Shown one piece after another: positions 8,201 to 17,035 of a stretch of DNA of 64,000 bases. This DNA comes from Gammaproteobacteria bacterium. Its GTDB lineage: Bacteria; Pseudomonadota; Gammaproteobacteria; JAJPIJ01. The stretch's first letter is position 1; each line of letters starts with the position of its first letter. The stretch covers positions 1 through 64,000 of the forward strand of contig JAJVIQ010000002.1 of the NCBI GenBank assembly GCA_022071965.1. Reading direction: 5' to 3'. The notes below the pieces were generated by a model that did no database searches, was not told the DNA's origin, and saw only the letters and a list, made by a program, of their open reading frames with translations. The translations under genes and the position numbers were made by a program.

Positions 8201-9562
8201 ATGACACGGGTGTTACGCGTGGCGGCACTGGTGGTCGCCGTGCTCCTGGGCATGTGGCTGCAGCATCGATATCGCCTCGCCGAGCCGCTGGTCGTGCCGA
8301 GCCGCGCGGAGACGGCCGATCGCGATCCCGCGGTGCCGGAGGTGGCCGGCCAGGAGCGCGCGAATCATGACATGACGAATCATGACATGACGATTCAGGA
8401 GATGGCCGGCCACGACCTGACGGCGCGCGGCACGGCGAGCGATGACATGTCGAGTCACGACATGGTCGGGCACGAGGAGGCGGCCGGTCACCCGCCGGGT
8501 CACGACATGGCGCCGCACGACACGGCTGGTTCCGGCGCCGGCAGCACGGACGCGGGTCGTGCCCGCGCGGCCGAGGGCGAACGCGAGATCCTCTACTGGT
8601 GGGATCCGATGATGCCCGACTACAGGAGCGACAAGCCGGGCAGGTCGCCGATGGGAATGGACATGGTCCCGGTCTATGCCGACGCGACGCCTGCAATGGA
8701 CAGGGGCGTGGTCCGGATCGCGCCGGAGATCGTCGACAGCCTCGGGGTCAGGACCGCGCGCGCGGAGAAGGGCAAGCTCGAGCATCGCGTCGTCAGCGGC
8801 GGATTCGTCGCCTACGATGAGTCGCGCATGACGCGCCTGCATGCAACCGCCGCCGGCCGCGTCGGCCGCCTGCGGGTGACCAGCCCGGGGCAGCGCGTGC
8901 AACGCGGCGAGCCCGTCCTCGAGATCGAGGCCGACAACGGACAGACCGTGTCCGTTGCCGCGCCTGTCGACGGACTGGTGGCGGAGGTCGGCGAGGTGTA
9001 CCGCGGCATGGAGATCGGCGCGGGCACGGAGATCATGACGCTGGTCGATGCGGGCACGGTCTGGGTCAAGGGGGAGGTGTTCGAGAGCGACGGCGGATGG
9101 CTCTACATCGGCCAGCCCGTGGAGGCCCGCTTCCCGGAACGACCGGGCGAGGTCTGGAAGGGCGCGGTCGAGATCATCCTTCCGAAGGTGGAGTACGCCA
9201 ATCGCACCATTCGCTACCGCGTGCGTTTCGACAATCCCGACGGCTTCCTGCTCCCGAACATGTTCGCGGAGTTGACGTTCTACGGGAAATCCGGGAAAGA
9301 GGTCGTCCACATCCCGCGCCAGGCGCTGATACGCGAGGGCGAGGTCGAGCGGGTCATCGTCGCACTCGGCAACGGCCGCTTCGCGCCGCGCACGGTGACG
9401 GCCGGCGCGGAGTTCGGCGAGCGCCTGGCGATCCTCTCCGGGCTGGAGGCCGGGGAGGAGGTCGTGGCCTCGGCGCAGTTCCTCATCGACTCCGAGGCAA
9501 GCCTGCAGGCGAGCATGAGCCGGCTGGATGCCGGCGCGCCGTCCACGCACCACCATCATTGA
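8201..9562 (+). CDS. Heavy-metal RND efflux periplasmic adaptor with His/Met-rich domain
   Basis: CusB/CzcB-type membrane-fusion protein, 453 residues. GGAGG ends one base before an ATG at 8192 but stands 9 bases before ATG 8201, so I take 8201. A membrane or signal helix (VLRVAALVVAVLLGMWL) comes first. Residues about 55-107 are a His/Asp/Met-rich stretch with repeated HDM units. A heavy-metal-binding domain (YWWDPMMPDY, then SPMGMDMVPVY) lies at about 131-160, followed by barrel-sandwich and beta-barrel adaptor domains. The protein ends in HHHH. It links the downstream pump to an outer-membrane channel, but no TolC/CusC-like gene is nearby. The substrate is not fixed by sequence; Cu/Ag or Zn/Co/Cd are possible. 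Confidence 0.9.
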   Translation: MTRVLRVAALVVAVLLGMWLQHRYRLAEPLVVPSRAETADRDPAVPEVAGQERANHDMTNHDMTIQEMAGHDLTARGTASDDMSSHDMVGHEEAAGHPPGHDMAPHDTAGSGAGSTDAGRARAAEGEREILYWWDPMMPDYRSDKPGRSPMGMDMVPVYADATPAMDRGVVRIAPEIVDSLGVRTARAEKGKLEHRVVSGGFVAYDESRMTRLHATAAGRVGRLRVTSPGQRVQRGEPVLEIEADNGQTVSVAAPVDGLVAEVGEVYRGMEIGAGTEIMTLVDAGTVWVKGEVFESDGGWLYIGQPVEARFPERPGEVWKGAVEIILPKVEYANRTIRYRVRFDNPDGFLLPNMFAELTFYGKSGKEVVHIPRQALIREGEVERVIVALGNGRFAPRTVTAGAEFGERLAILSGLEAGEEVVASAQFLIDSEASLQASMSRLDAGAPSTHHHH

Positions 9563-9622
9563 CATGCCGGTCATGGCCGGGCGCGCGGGTAAGGACGGGC
9601 ACGCAGGGCGGAGGCGCCTCGC

Positions 9623-12600
9623 ATGATCGAGGCGGTGATCTCCTGGTCGGTACGCCGGCGTTTCGCCATCCTCGCGCTCACCGTGCTGCTGCTGGGCGGG
9701 GGCGTCTATGTCCTGCAGCGCATGCCGGTGGACGCCATCCCCGATCTCTCCGACGTGCAGGTCATCATCAAGACCACCTACCCGGGACAGGCGCCGCAGG
9801 TGGTCGAGGACCAGGTGACCTTTCCGCTCACCACCTCGATGCTGGCGGTGCCCGGCGCCACGGCGGTGCGCGGGATCTCCAACTTCGGCGACTCCTATGT
9901 GCACGTCCTGTTCACCGAGGACACGGATCTCTACTGGGCCCGCTCACGGGTGCTCGAGCGGCTGACGCTGGTACAGCCCCGCCTGCCGCCCTCGGCACGC
10001 ACCGCGCTCGGGCCGGACGCCACCGGTGTGGGCTGGGTCTACACCTACGCGCTGGTGGATCGCACGGGCAATCACGACCTCGCGCAATTGCGCTCCATCC
10101 AGGACTGGTTCCTCAAGTACGAGCTGCAGGCGGTGGAGGGCGTCGCCGAGGTCGCAACCGTCGGCGGCATGGTCAAGGAGTACGAGGTCGTCGTCGATCC
10201 CGAGCGGCTGTGGGCCTACGGCTACAGCATCGAGGAACTGAAGCTCGCCATCGAGCGCGGCAATCAGGAGACGGGCGCCTCGGTCATCGAGCAGGGCGAG
10301 GCGGACCTCGTGGTGCGGGCGACCGGCTACATCCGGGGCGTGGACGATCTGCGGCAGACCGTCCTGGACGCGAGCTACATGGGCACGCCGACGCTGCTCG
10401 GCGACCTCGCGGAGGTGCGCGAGGGCCCCGCGGCGCGGCTCGGGGTCGGCGAGCTGGACGGGGAGGGCGAGGCGGTCGGCGGCATCGTCGTGATGCGCTT
10501 CGGCGAGAACGCGCTGCAGACGATACAGGCGGTGAAGCAGCGGCTCGCGGAGCTCAGGGCGTCGCTGCCAGCGGGCGTGGAGATCGTCGAGACCTACGAT
10601 CGCTCGGACCTGGTCAAGCGCGCGATCGATACGCTCACGAACGCGCTCGTCGAGGAGTTCGTCATCGTCTCGCTGGTGTGCGTCGTCTTCCTGTTCCATT
10701 TCCGCTCGAGCCTGGTGGTGATGCTGAGCCTGCCGCTCGGCATCGCGATCGCATTCATCGTCATGTACCGCCAGGGCATCAACGCCAACATCATGTCCCT
10801 GGGGGGTATCGCCATCGCCATCGGCGCGATGGTCGACGCCGCCATCGTCATGATCGAAAACGCGCACAAGCAGCTCGAGCTGTCCCGGCAAGAGGAGCCG
10901 CGTGGACAGGTGATCCTGCGGGCGGCGCGGCAGGTCGGGCCGGCACTGTTCTTCTCGCTGCTGATCATCACGCTGAGCTTCCTGCCGGTGTTCGCGCTCG
11001 AGGCGCAGGAGGGCATGATGTTCAAGCCGCTGGCGTACACCAAGACCTATGCCATGGCCGCGGCCGCCGGGCTGGCCGTGACGCTGGTGCCGGTGCTGAT
11101 GACCATGTTCATACGCGGCCGCGTCCTCGCGGAGCACCGCAACCCGGTGAACCGCTGGCTGATGTCGATCTATCGCCCGGCACTGGGCCTGGCACTGCGC
11201 CGGCCGGGCCTGCTCATCGCCGCGGCGATACTCGTCACCGTTGCCGGCCTGTGGCCGCTGCGGCATCTCGGCACCGAGTTCATGCCCGAGCTGGACGAGG
11301 GCGACTACCTGTACATGCCGACCACGCTGCCTTCGATCTCGATCGGCAAGGCGGCGCAGTTGCTGCAGCAGACCGACAAGCTCATACGTACCGTGCCGGA
11401 GGTGCAGACCGTGTATGGCAAGATCGGGCGCGCCGACACCGCCACGGATCCGGCGCCGATCAACATGATCGAGACCCTGGTGCGGCTGAAACCCCGCGGG
11501 CAGTGGCGTGCGGGCGTGACGCCGGAGGGCCTCAGGCGGGAGTTGAACGAGGTCGTCCGCCTGCCCGGCGTGGCCAACACCTGGGTCATGCCGATCAAGG
11601 CGCGCATCGACATGGTCGCCACGGGCTTCAAGACGCCGGTGGGCATCAAGATCGCCGGACCGGACCTGAAGGTCATCGAGCGGCTCGGCCGCGAGATCGA
11701 AGGCATACTGCGCGAGATGCCCGGGACCGCGTCGGTCTACTCGGATCGGGCGACCGGCGGGCGGTACATCACCATCGACATCGATCGGCGGCGCGCCGCC
11801 AGGCACGCGCTCAACATCGCCGACATACAGGAAACCATCGCCACGGCCGTCGGCGGGATGCCGATCGGCGAATCGGTGGAGGGCCGCGAGCGCTACCCGA
11901 TCAGCCTGCGCTACGCGCGCGAGACCCGTGATTCCGTGGAACGGCTGCGGCGCGTCCCGATCGGCGGCTCGGAATCGCGGGTCCCGCTGGGGGAGGTGGC
12001 CACCATCCGGGTGGAGAGCGGTCCGGACATGATCCGCAGCGAGAACGGCCGGCCCAACGCCTGGGTGTACATCGACACCATCTCTACCGACTACAAGGGC
12101 TACGTCGAGAAGGCGCGCGCCCTCGTGGAGGCGCGCGTCAGGCTGCCGGCGGGCTATTCCATGAAATGGTCGGGGCAGTACGAGTCCATCCTGCGCGCCA
12201 CGGAACGACTGAGCTACGTCGTTCCGGCCACCCTCATCCTCATCGTGCTGCTGCTGTATCTGAACTTCGGCAACTTCACCGAGGCGTTGATCATCATGGC
12301 GAGCCTGCCTTTCGCCATGATCGGCAGCCTCTGGCTGGTCTACCTGATGGGCTACCACCTCTCGGTCGCGGTGGTGATCGGATTCATCGCGCTGGCGGGC
12401 GTGGCCGCCGAGACCGGTGTGGTGATGCTGGTGTTCCTCGACGACGCGTACGGGCGCTATGCGCAGATGGCCGCCGCGCAGGGACGGAGCATGACGCGGG
12501 CGGAACTGCGGGAGGCGGTTGTCGAAGGCGCACTGCTCAGGCTGCGGCCGAAGGTCATGACGGTCTGCGCCATCATCGGTGGCCTGCTGCCGATCATGTA

Positions 12601-12739
12601 TGCCACGGGCACCGGCAGCGAGGTGATGCGCCGCATCGCCGCGCCGATGGTCGGAGGCATGATCACGGCGGCGATCCTGACGTTGCTCATCATCCCCGCG
12701 ATCTATCTGCTCTGGCGGCAGCGCTCACTCACCGCCTGA
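9623..12739 (+). CDS. Heavy-metal efflux RND transporter (CzcA/CusA family)
   Basis: Inner-membrane proton-driven HME-RND pump of 1038 residues, the usual family length. Visible features are the N-terminal helix FAILALTVLLLGGGVYV, the family motif MPVDAIPDLSDVQV, the membrane motif GAMVDAAIVMIENAHKQLE with its proton-relay Asp, and the closing helix block near residues 1000-1030. It exports metal ions from periplasm or cytoplasm together with the adaptor 60 bases upstream. In the loop where, from memory, CusA carries a metal-binding Met (TPMKQQ), this protein reads GGSESRV, so a CusA-like Met triad is uncertain and metal specificity is left open. Confidence 0.93.
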   Translation: MIEAVISWSVRRRFAILALTVLLLGGGVYVLQRMPVDAIPDLSDVQVIIKTTYPGQAPQVVEDQVTFPLTTSMLAVPGATAVRGISNFGDSYVHVLFTEDTDLYWARSRVLERLTLVQPRLPPSARTALGPDATGVGWVYTYALVDRTGNHDLAQLRSIQDWFLKYELQAVEGVAEVATVGGMVKEYEVVVDPERLWAYGYSIEELKLAIERGNQETGASVIEQGEADLVVRATGYIRGVDDLRQTVLDASYMGTPTLLGDLAEVREGPAARLGVGELDGEGEAVGGIVVMRFGENALQTIQAVKQRLAELRASLPAGVEIVETYDRSDLVKRAIDTLTNALVEEFVIVSLVCVVFLFHFRSSLVVMLSLPLGIAIAFIVMYRQGINANIMSLGGIAIAIGAMVDAAIVMIENAHKQLELSRQEEPRGQVILRAARQVGPALFFSLLIITLSFLPVFALEAQEGMMFKPLAYTKTYAMAAAAGLAVTLVPVLMTMFIRGRVLAEHRNPVNRWLMSIYRPALGLALRRPGLLIAAAILVTVAGLWPLRHLGTEFMPELDEGDYLYMPTTLPSISIGKAAQLLQQTDKLIRTVPEVQTVYGKIGRADTATDPAPINMIETLVRLKPRGQWRAGVTPEGLRRELNEVVRLPGVANTWVMPIKARIDMVATGFKTPVGIKIAGPDLKVIERLGREIEGILREMPGTASVYSDRATGGRYITIDIDRRRAARHALNIADIQETIATAVGGMPIGESVEGRERYPISLRYARETRDSVERLRRVPIGGSESRVPLGEVATIRVESGPDMIRSENGRPNAWVYIDTISTDYKGYVEKARALVEARVRLPAGYSMKWSGQYESILRATERLSYVVPATLILIVLLLYLNFGNFTEALIIMASLPFAMIGSLWLVYLMGYHLSVAVVIGFIALAGVAAETGVVMLVFLDDAYGRYAQMAAAQGRSMTRAELREAVVEGALLRLRPKVMTVCAIIGGLLPIMYATGTGSEVMRRIAAPMVGGMITAAILTLLIIPAIYLLWRQRSLTA

Positions 12740-12754
12740 CGCCCGCCCTGGGCC

Positions 12755-12880
12755 CCGCCTACTTCCACCACGAAATCGCCGCTGAAGAATCCGTCGAAAC
12801 CATGAGGGCCGGTGCCGGCGTTGATGGAGTCCCCGGCATCGCGCACGTTGATGGCGGTCGCGGATGAGGCATGCCGGTGC
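12755..12880 (-). pseudogene. Possible remnant of a coding sequence
   Basis: Read on the minus strand, one frame gives a natural-looking segment containing INVRDAGDSINAGTGPHG and FDGFFSGDFVVEVG, with third codon positions mostly G or C. It has no start and no matching downstream part. The open frame running into it from the tRNA side is not protein-like. I see a gene fragment, not a functional gene, and cannot name the family. It occupies part of the 550-base gap between the efflux pump and the next minus-strand gene. Confidence 0.3.
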
Positions 12881-13092
12881 TGTGACGTGCTTTGCTGTTT
12901 GCCGCCCCGGACGCGGTGGATGGCAGGGTGGCCGGTATCCGCGAACGAGGCTCGCGGTGTCGCGCAGGGCGATTGCCGGGGCCCGGGAAGGGCGGGCGTC
13001 AGAGAGTTGTCGAACCGCAGGCGGATCAAGCGTCGAAGGCTACTCGCAGGCTCTCGCCGGGGGCGAGGCGAGACCAGGCGGGACGGGAGGGA

Positions 13093-13166
13093 TGGAGCGG
13101 GCGGCAGGGATCGAACCTGCATCGCCAGGTTGGAAACCTGGCGTTCTACCATTGAACTACACCCGC
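13093..13166 (-). tRNA. tRNA-Gly (anticodon TCC)
   Basis: The complement folds as a standard cloverleaf. The acceptor stem is GCGGGTG paired with CGCCCGC (one G-U), the T-arm is AGGTTCGATCCCT, and the anticodon stem CCAGG/CCTGG carries loop TTTCCAA with anticodon TCC. The discriminator base is T, followed by a genome-encoded CCA. It reads glycine codons GGA/GGG. It stands alone, with no adjacent tRNA. Confidence 0.95.
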
Positions 13167-13292
13167 AAACCGAGGCTAGCCGACGCGGCCATGGCTGCAC
13201 TGCAGCGCGCGCCGCTGTCACGTCGGGTAACGGCCGCCGTCAGAAAATCTTCAGCGCCCGATTCAATCCCGGCGCGGACCGCGGCGCGGCGC

Positions 13293-13940
13293 TCACCGTG
13301 GGCGGGCCCTCAGCTCCGCGGCGATGAGGCGCAACCTGTTGGCGCTGGTGACGGCGGCGCCGAGACAGATCACGGCGAGCGTGATCGCGATGACCCGCTC
13401 GGGAGCGAGGCCCAGCCGATCGGCGGGCGGCAGCACCAGCAGCATGACGGTGAGCAGCCCCATGCGGTGCTGCTTGGCCATCGGTCCGGCGTAATACTGC
13501 CGGGTCCCCACGCTCGCACCCAGGACGCGCGTGTAGGCGGTCAGCGCGGCGAAGAAGCTCGCCGCCCAGCCGAGCGCGTGGATGGCCGGCAGTCCGGGCA
13601 CCGAGTAGGCAATGCCCAGCAGGACGATCGTGTCGCTGAGGCGATCGGGATACTCGTTATAGAGGTCCCCGAGCGGCCCCTTCTTCGCACCCTCGATCGC
13701 CACCATGCCGTCGAGCAGGTTGCAGAGCAGCCGCAGCTGTATCCCCGCGGCAGCGAGGAGCACGCCCGTCCAGCGATCGTTGCCGAGGAACGTGAGGCCG
13801 AGCGGCACCAGCAGCGACGCCGCGACACTGAAGGCGGAGATCTGGTTCGGCGTCACGCTCGATGCGGCGAGCAGCGCCGCGGCGCGATTGACCCATCCGA
13901 GCGATCGGGCCTTGATCGGACGGCGATTGCCGGCGTCCAC
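13293..13940 (-). CDS. CDP-alcohol phosphatidyltransferase family membrane protein
   Basis: Integral membrane enzyme that moves a phospho-alcohol group from a CDP-alcohol onto a second alcohol. The signature region reads LLDGMVAIEGAKKGPLGD and then NEYPDRLSD. This is the DG...A...G...D...D motif with a lengthened spacing and Ile where most members have Arg, so it belongs to a divergent subgroup. Several hydrophobic helices follow. I take GTG 13940, two bases after the stop of the upstream gene; a longer start at 14021 would overlap that gene by 79 bases. Substrate unknown. Confidence 0.75.
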   Translation of the reverse strand: MDAGNRRPIKARSLGWVNRAAALLAASSVTPNQISAFSVAASLLVPLGLTFLGNDRWTGVLLAAAGIQLRLLCNLLDGMVAIEGAKKGPLGDLYNEYPDRLSDTIVLLGIAYSVPGLPAIHALGWAASFFAALTAYTRVLGASVGTRQYYAGPMAKQHRMGLLTVMLLVLPPADRLGLAPERVIAITLAVICLGAAVTSANRLRLIAAELRARPR

Positions 13941-13942
13941 GA

Positions 13943-14278
13943 TCAGGTCCGCACGTGCGCGGCGATCACCGCCAGGCCGGTCAGGATCAGCGCAAGGCCG
14001 AGCAGGTACCAGTTCGACCACGGCTCACGCTCGAGGAACACGCCGATGAGCGCGCCCCAGAGGAAGGTCGTGGCATAGAACGGATACACGATGGAGATGC
14101 GGCCGCCCTGCCGGTAGGCGAGCACGAACAGCCCCATCACGCCGATGAACATGACCACGCCGATGCCGATGGCCGCGAGGCTCGATTTCTGCGCCCCTGT
14201 CTTGTAGAAATATTGTCCGAACGCGCCGAGGAGGCCGGCGACCAGATTGAGCGCGATCGGTACGGATTGCCCTGCCAT
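13943..14278 (-). CDS. Small EamA/DMT-type membrane protein
   Basis: 111 residues with four hydrophobic helices: ALNLVAGLLGAFGQYF, IGIGVVMFIGVMGLFVLAY, FYATTFLWGALIGVFL and YLLGLALILTGLAVIAA. It resembles half-size drug/metabolite transporters (SMR, ArnE/F-like). ATG 14278 starts directly on the first helix. It sits immediately upstream of the CDP-alcohol phosphotransferase and is probably co-transcribed, hinting at lipid-linked substrate handling; that is inference. It probably acts as a dimer, as half-size members do. Confidence 0.72.
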   Translation of the reverse strand: MAGQSVPIALNLVAGLLGAFGQYFYKTGAQKSSLAAIGIGVVMFIGVMGLFVLAYRQGGRISIVYPFYATTFLWGALIGVFLEREPWSNWYLLGLALILTGLAVIAAHVRT

Positions 14279-14588
14279 GCGCGGCCGCTCCCGTACTTGA
14301 GACACTGGTGAACCGCCGGCGGATGCGCGGATTGCCGGCGCCGCGGCAGGATGCCGGAGGCCGCGCGCGAAGTCTACGTGGCAGGAGGTGAGCGGGCCGA
14401 GCCCGCATGCCATCCATGGCCGGCGTTTGTCCTAGGGCAGGATCGGCACGCCGCCGATGCGCCGGCGCGGGGCGCGGCCGATACCGTTCGTAGGAGGCCC
14501 ACACCGCGCCATGGGCACGGGCAGGGCGATGAACGGACCCGGAAGCGAGACCGGGCAATAATCGGGAGCGACACGAGGTCTGCGCGCC
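14279..14588. other. Divergent intergenic region
   Basis: 310 bases between the minus-strand membrane-protein pair and the plus-strand diguanylate cyclase. It should carry promoters for both directions. I see no strong -35/-10 pair, hairpin or repeat; the open frames here are Arg/Ala-rich and not protein-like. Confidence 0.35.
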
Positions 14589-15644
14589 ATGACCAGGAAA
14601 TACGAGGAAACCAAGGCGGCCAGCGGCGAGATCCTGCGGATGGTGGTGCCCGCGATGGCCGGGCACAATGCCGCCTGTCATCCGATCAGCTACACCGTGT
14701 GGTACGAATATTTCTCCGGCCGCAATCCGCGGCTGCGCGCGGAGCTCGATCCGCGGTTGCAGCGAGGGGAGATCCTGGAGGAGGGGGATATCGCGCAGCT
14801 GTTCGAGCGCCACCTCACCGGTCCGCACGAGACCACCGTGCGGCGCCTGTGCGAGGAGCTTCGCCAGCTCGCGGGCGAGATCTCGGCATCGGCCCGCCAG
14901 GCCGGCGCCGAGGCGGGTGAGTACGCCCAATCGCTGGATGCCGCGGGGCAGCGGCTGGAGACGCTCGGCGAGCATCCGGAGCTGGAGCCGCTCATCCGTG
15001 AGCTGCTCGAGGGGGCAGCCCGCATGCGCCGCTCGGTGGGCACGCTGGAGGATCGGCTCGCGGCGAGCGGTCGGCAGATCAACGAGCTGCGCGAGGCCCT
15101 GGCGCAGGCGCAGAACGAGGCCCTGATCGATCCGCTCACCGGCCTGGTGAATCGCCGCGGCTTCGACAGCGCCCTGCACGATCTCATCGAGTCGCCGCGG
15201 ACGGGGGAGGCGGGGACCTGCCTGCTCATGGTGGACATCGATCACTTCAAGCGCATCAACGACGCCCATGGCCACCTGGTCGGCGACAAGGTCATTCGCG
15301 CGGTGGCTCAGGTGCTGAAGAATGGCGTGAAGGGCAGGGACACGGTCGCGCGCTACGGCGGCGAGGAGTTCTCGGTGCTGCTGCCGGCCACCCCGCTGGC
15401 GGGCGCCTGCGCGCTCGCCGAGCAGTTGCGGGTCACCGTGGAGCGCGGCCGCATCCGGCGCGCCGACAATGGCGAGGCGGTGGCCTCGGTCACGATCTCC
15501 ATCGGCGTGACCGCCCTGCACGCCGGCGAGCCGTTCGAGGAATTCGTGCAGCGCGCCGACGCGGCCCTCTACGCCTCCAAGCAGAACGGCAGGAACCGGG
15601 TGACGGCCCGGCCGTTCGGCGCCTCCTCCGCCGCCGTCGCCTGA
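14589..15644 (+). CDS. Diguanylate cyclase (GGDEF domain)
   Basis: 351 residues. The N-terminal 180 residues are helical (VVPAMAGHNAACHPISYTVW and a coiled coil to about 175), a cytoplasmic sensor/dimerisation region without membrane helices. The GGDEF domain follows: DPLTGLVNRRGFD, LLMVDIDHFKRINDAHGH, and active-site signature ARYGGEEFSVLLP. It makes cyclic di-GMP. The inhibitory I-site position five residues before the signature reads KGRD instead of RxxD, so product inhibition through that site is probably absent. There is no EAL domain. It may regulate the exopolysaccharide output of the left-hand operon, which is inference only. Confidence 0.92.
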   Translation: MTRKYEETKAASGEILRMVVPAMAGHNAACHPISYTVWYEYFSGRNPRLRAELDPRLQRGEILEEGDIAQLFERHLTGPHETTVRRLCEELRQLAGEISASARQAGAEAGEYAQSLDAAGQRLETLGEHPELEPLIRELLEGAARMRRSVGTLEDRLAASGRQINELREALAQAQNEALIDPLTGLVNRRGFDSALHDLIESPRTGEAGTCLLMVDIDHFKRINDAHGHLVGDKVIRAVAQVLKNGVKGRDTVARYGGEEFSVLLPATPLAGACALAEQLRVTVERGRIRRADNGEAVASVTISIGVTALHAGEPFEEFVQRADAALYASKQNGRNRVTARPFGASSAAVA

Positions 15645-15747
15645 GCTCGCCCCCGCCGGTTCCCCGTCCACGGATCGAGGCGATCACGGCGCAGCGATTG
15701 CGGCGCGGGCATTGAAGGCGGCGGGCGGCGCCCCCACCTTCACCTGC

Positions 15748-16794
15748 ATGGCCTCCGCAAATCCTCTGCAATGGCAGCACGGGCAGGGCGAACGGCCGGG
15801 CTCGTCGGACCTGCCACGTCGAAATACCGGACTCGCTGCACCGGTATCCGAGGGACAGACCGATGACGACCTGCTCGACGCGTACTCGCGCACGGTCAGC
15901 CAGGTGGCGCGGCGCGCGCGGCCGTCGGTGGCGCATGTCACCGTCCGCAAGGACGGGCGCGAGGCCGGCGCCGGTTCCGGCTTCGTCTTCACGCCCGACG
16001 GCTTTCTGCTGACCAACGCCCACGTCGTGCATGGCGCCAGGGAGATCCACGCCGCCTTCGCCGACGGGGCGGAGTACGGCGCGCGGCTCATCGGCGAGGA
16101 CGCCGACACCGACACCGCGGTGCTCCGGCTGGAGGGCGGCAGCAGCGTCGCGCTGCCGCTGGGCGACGCGCGTCGCCTGCGGCCGGGACAGATCGCCGTG
16201 GCCGTCGGCTCGCCGCTCGGCTTCGGGTTCACCGTCACCGCCGGCATCGTGAGCGCGCTCGGACGCAGCCTGCCCGGCTTCGGCGGCCGCCTCATCGAGG
16301 ACGTCATCCAGACCGACGCGGCGCTGAATCCCGGCAACTCCGGCGGGCCGCTGCTCGACAGTGCCGGGCAGGCGATCGGCGTGAACACCGCGGCCATCGC
16401 CTCCGCCCACGGCCTGGCGTTCGCGGTGTCCATCAACACCGCGCAATGGGTGGCCATGGAGCTGATGCGGCACGGCCGAGTGCGCCGCGCAAGTCTCGGC
16501 GTCGCGGGAGGCATCGCGCCGCTGCCGCGCCGCTGGGTGCGCGAGAACGACTGGCCGGCGTCCACCGCGATGCGGGTACAGCAGGTGATCCCCGGCTCCC
16601 CGGCCGCCGGCGCCGGCCTGCGCGCGGGCGACTGGATCATCGGCGCGCAGGGCGAGCCGGTCTCGCAACTCTCCGATCTCATGCACTGGCTGGGCGGCAA
16701 TGCGGCCGGTCAGGTGCTGCCGCTGAAAATTCTGCGTCCGCGCGCCGGCGTGCTCGAGGTGCTGCACGTGCTGGTGACGCCGACCGTGCGCTGA
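15748..16794 (+). CDS. HtrA/DegP-like serine protease (S1C) with one PDZ domain
   Basis: 348 residues from ATG 15748 (MASANPLQW); a TTG at 15712 in the same frame is an alternative. Catalytic triad: TNAHVVHG (His), DADTDTAVLRL (Asp), NPGNSGGPLL (Ser). One C-terminal PDZ domain follows, including IPGSPAAGAGLRAGDWIIGA. No signal peptide or N-terminal membrane helix is visible, unusual for a family that usually works in the periplasm. Either the start is still wrong or this is one of the cytoplasmic trypsin-like members. It stands alone, about 100 bases after the diguanylate cyclase. Confidence 0.85.
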   Translation: MASANPLQWQHGQGERPGSSDLPRRNTGLAAPVSEGQTDDDLLDAYSRTVSQVARRARPSVAHVTVRKDGREAGAGSGFVFTPDGFLLTNAHVVHGAREIHAAFADGAEYGARLIGEDADTDTAVLRLEGGSSVALPLGDARRLRPGQIAVAVGSPLGFGFTVTAGIVSALGRSLPGFGGRLIEDVIQTDAALNPGNSGGPLLDSAGQAIGVNTAAIASAHGLAFAVSINTAQWVAMELMRHGRVRRASLGVAGGIAPLPRRWVRENDWPASTAMRVQQVIPGSPAAGAGLRAGDWIIGAQGEPVSQLSDLMHWLGGNAAGQVLPLKILRPRAGVLEVLHVLVTPTVR

Positions 16795-17035
16795 GCCGCG
16801 GCGTGGCCCCCGGGGCCGCGCACCGCGGGCGGAACGGAGGCCCGCGGCGGAGCCCTCGCTTCCGCCCGTGCGATGGATATCGTCCCCGCCGCGAGAATGC
16901 CGCGGCTGATACCGTTACATACTGGGACGCCCCGCGGCCGTTTGCCATCCTCTCACCAAGCCGCGGGCGTGCGGGGCTCGCCACGCGCACGCGGCAGACG
17001 CTTCGACTCACACCACCTGCAAAGGAGGGATCCCG

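Noticed and set aside
8351-8530. CRISPR-like or tandem DNA repeat in the adaptor gene
   Set aside because: The periodicity is at protein level (HDM units) inside an open reading frame, with irregular DNA spacing.
9097-11931. A 944-codon open frame within the RND genes
   Set aside because: Low-complexity Arg/Gly/His composition; the overlapped frames encode a complete adaptor and pump.
9944-12358. An 804-codon antisense frame to the RND pump
   Set aside because: It mirrors the codon bias of the pump and shows no family motif.
14021-14021. Start of the CDP-alcohol phosphotransferase at 14021
   Set aside because: It would overlap the upstream membrane-protein gene by 79 bases and adds a non-conserved N-terminus.
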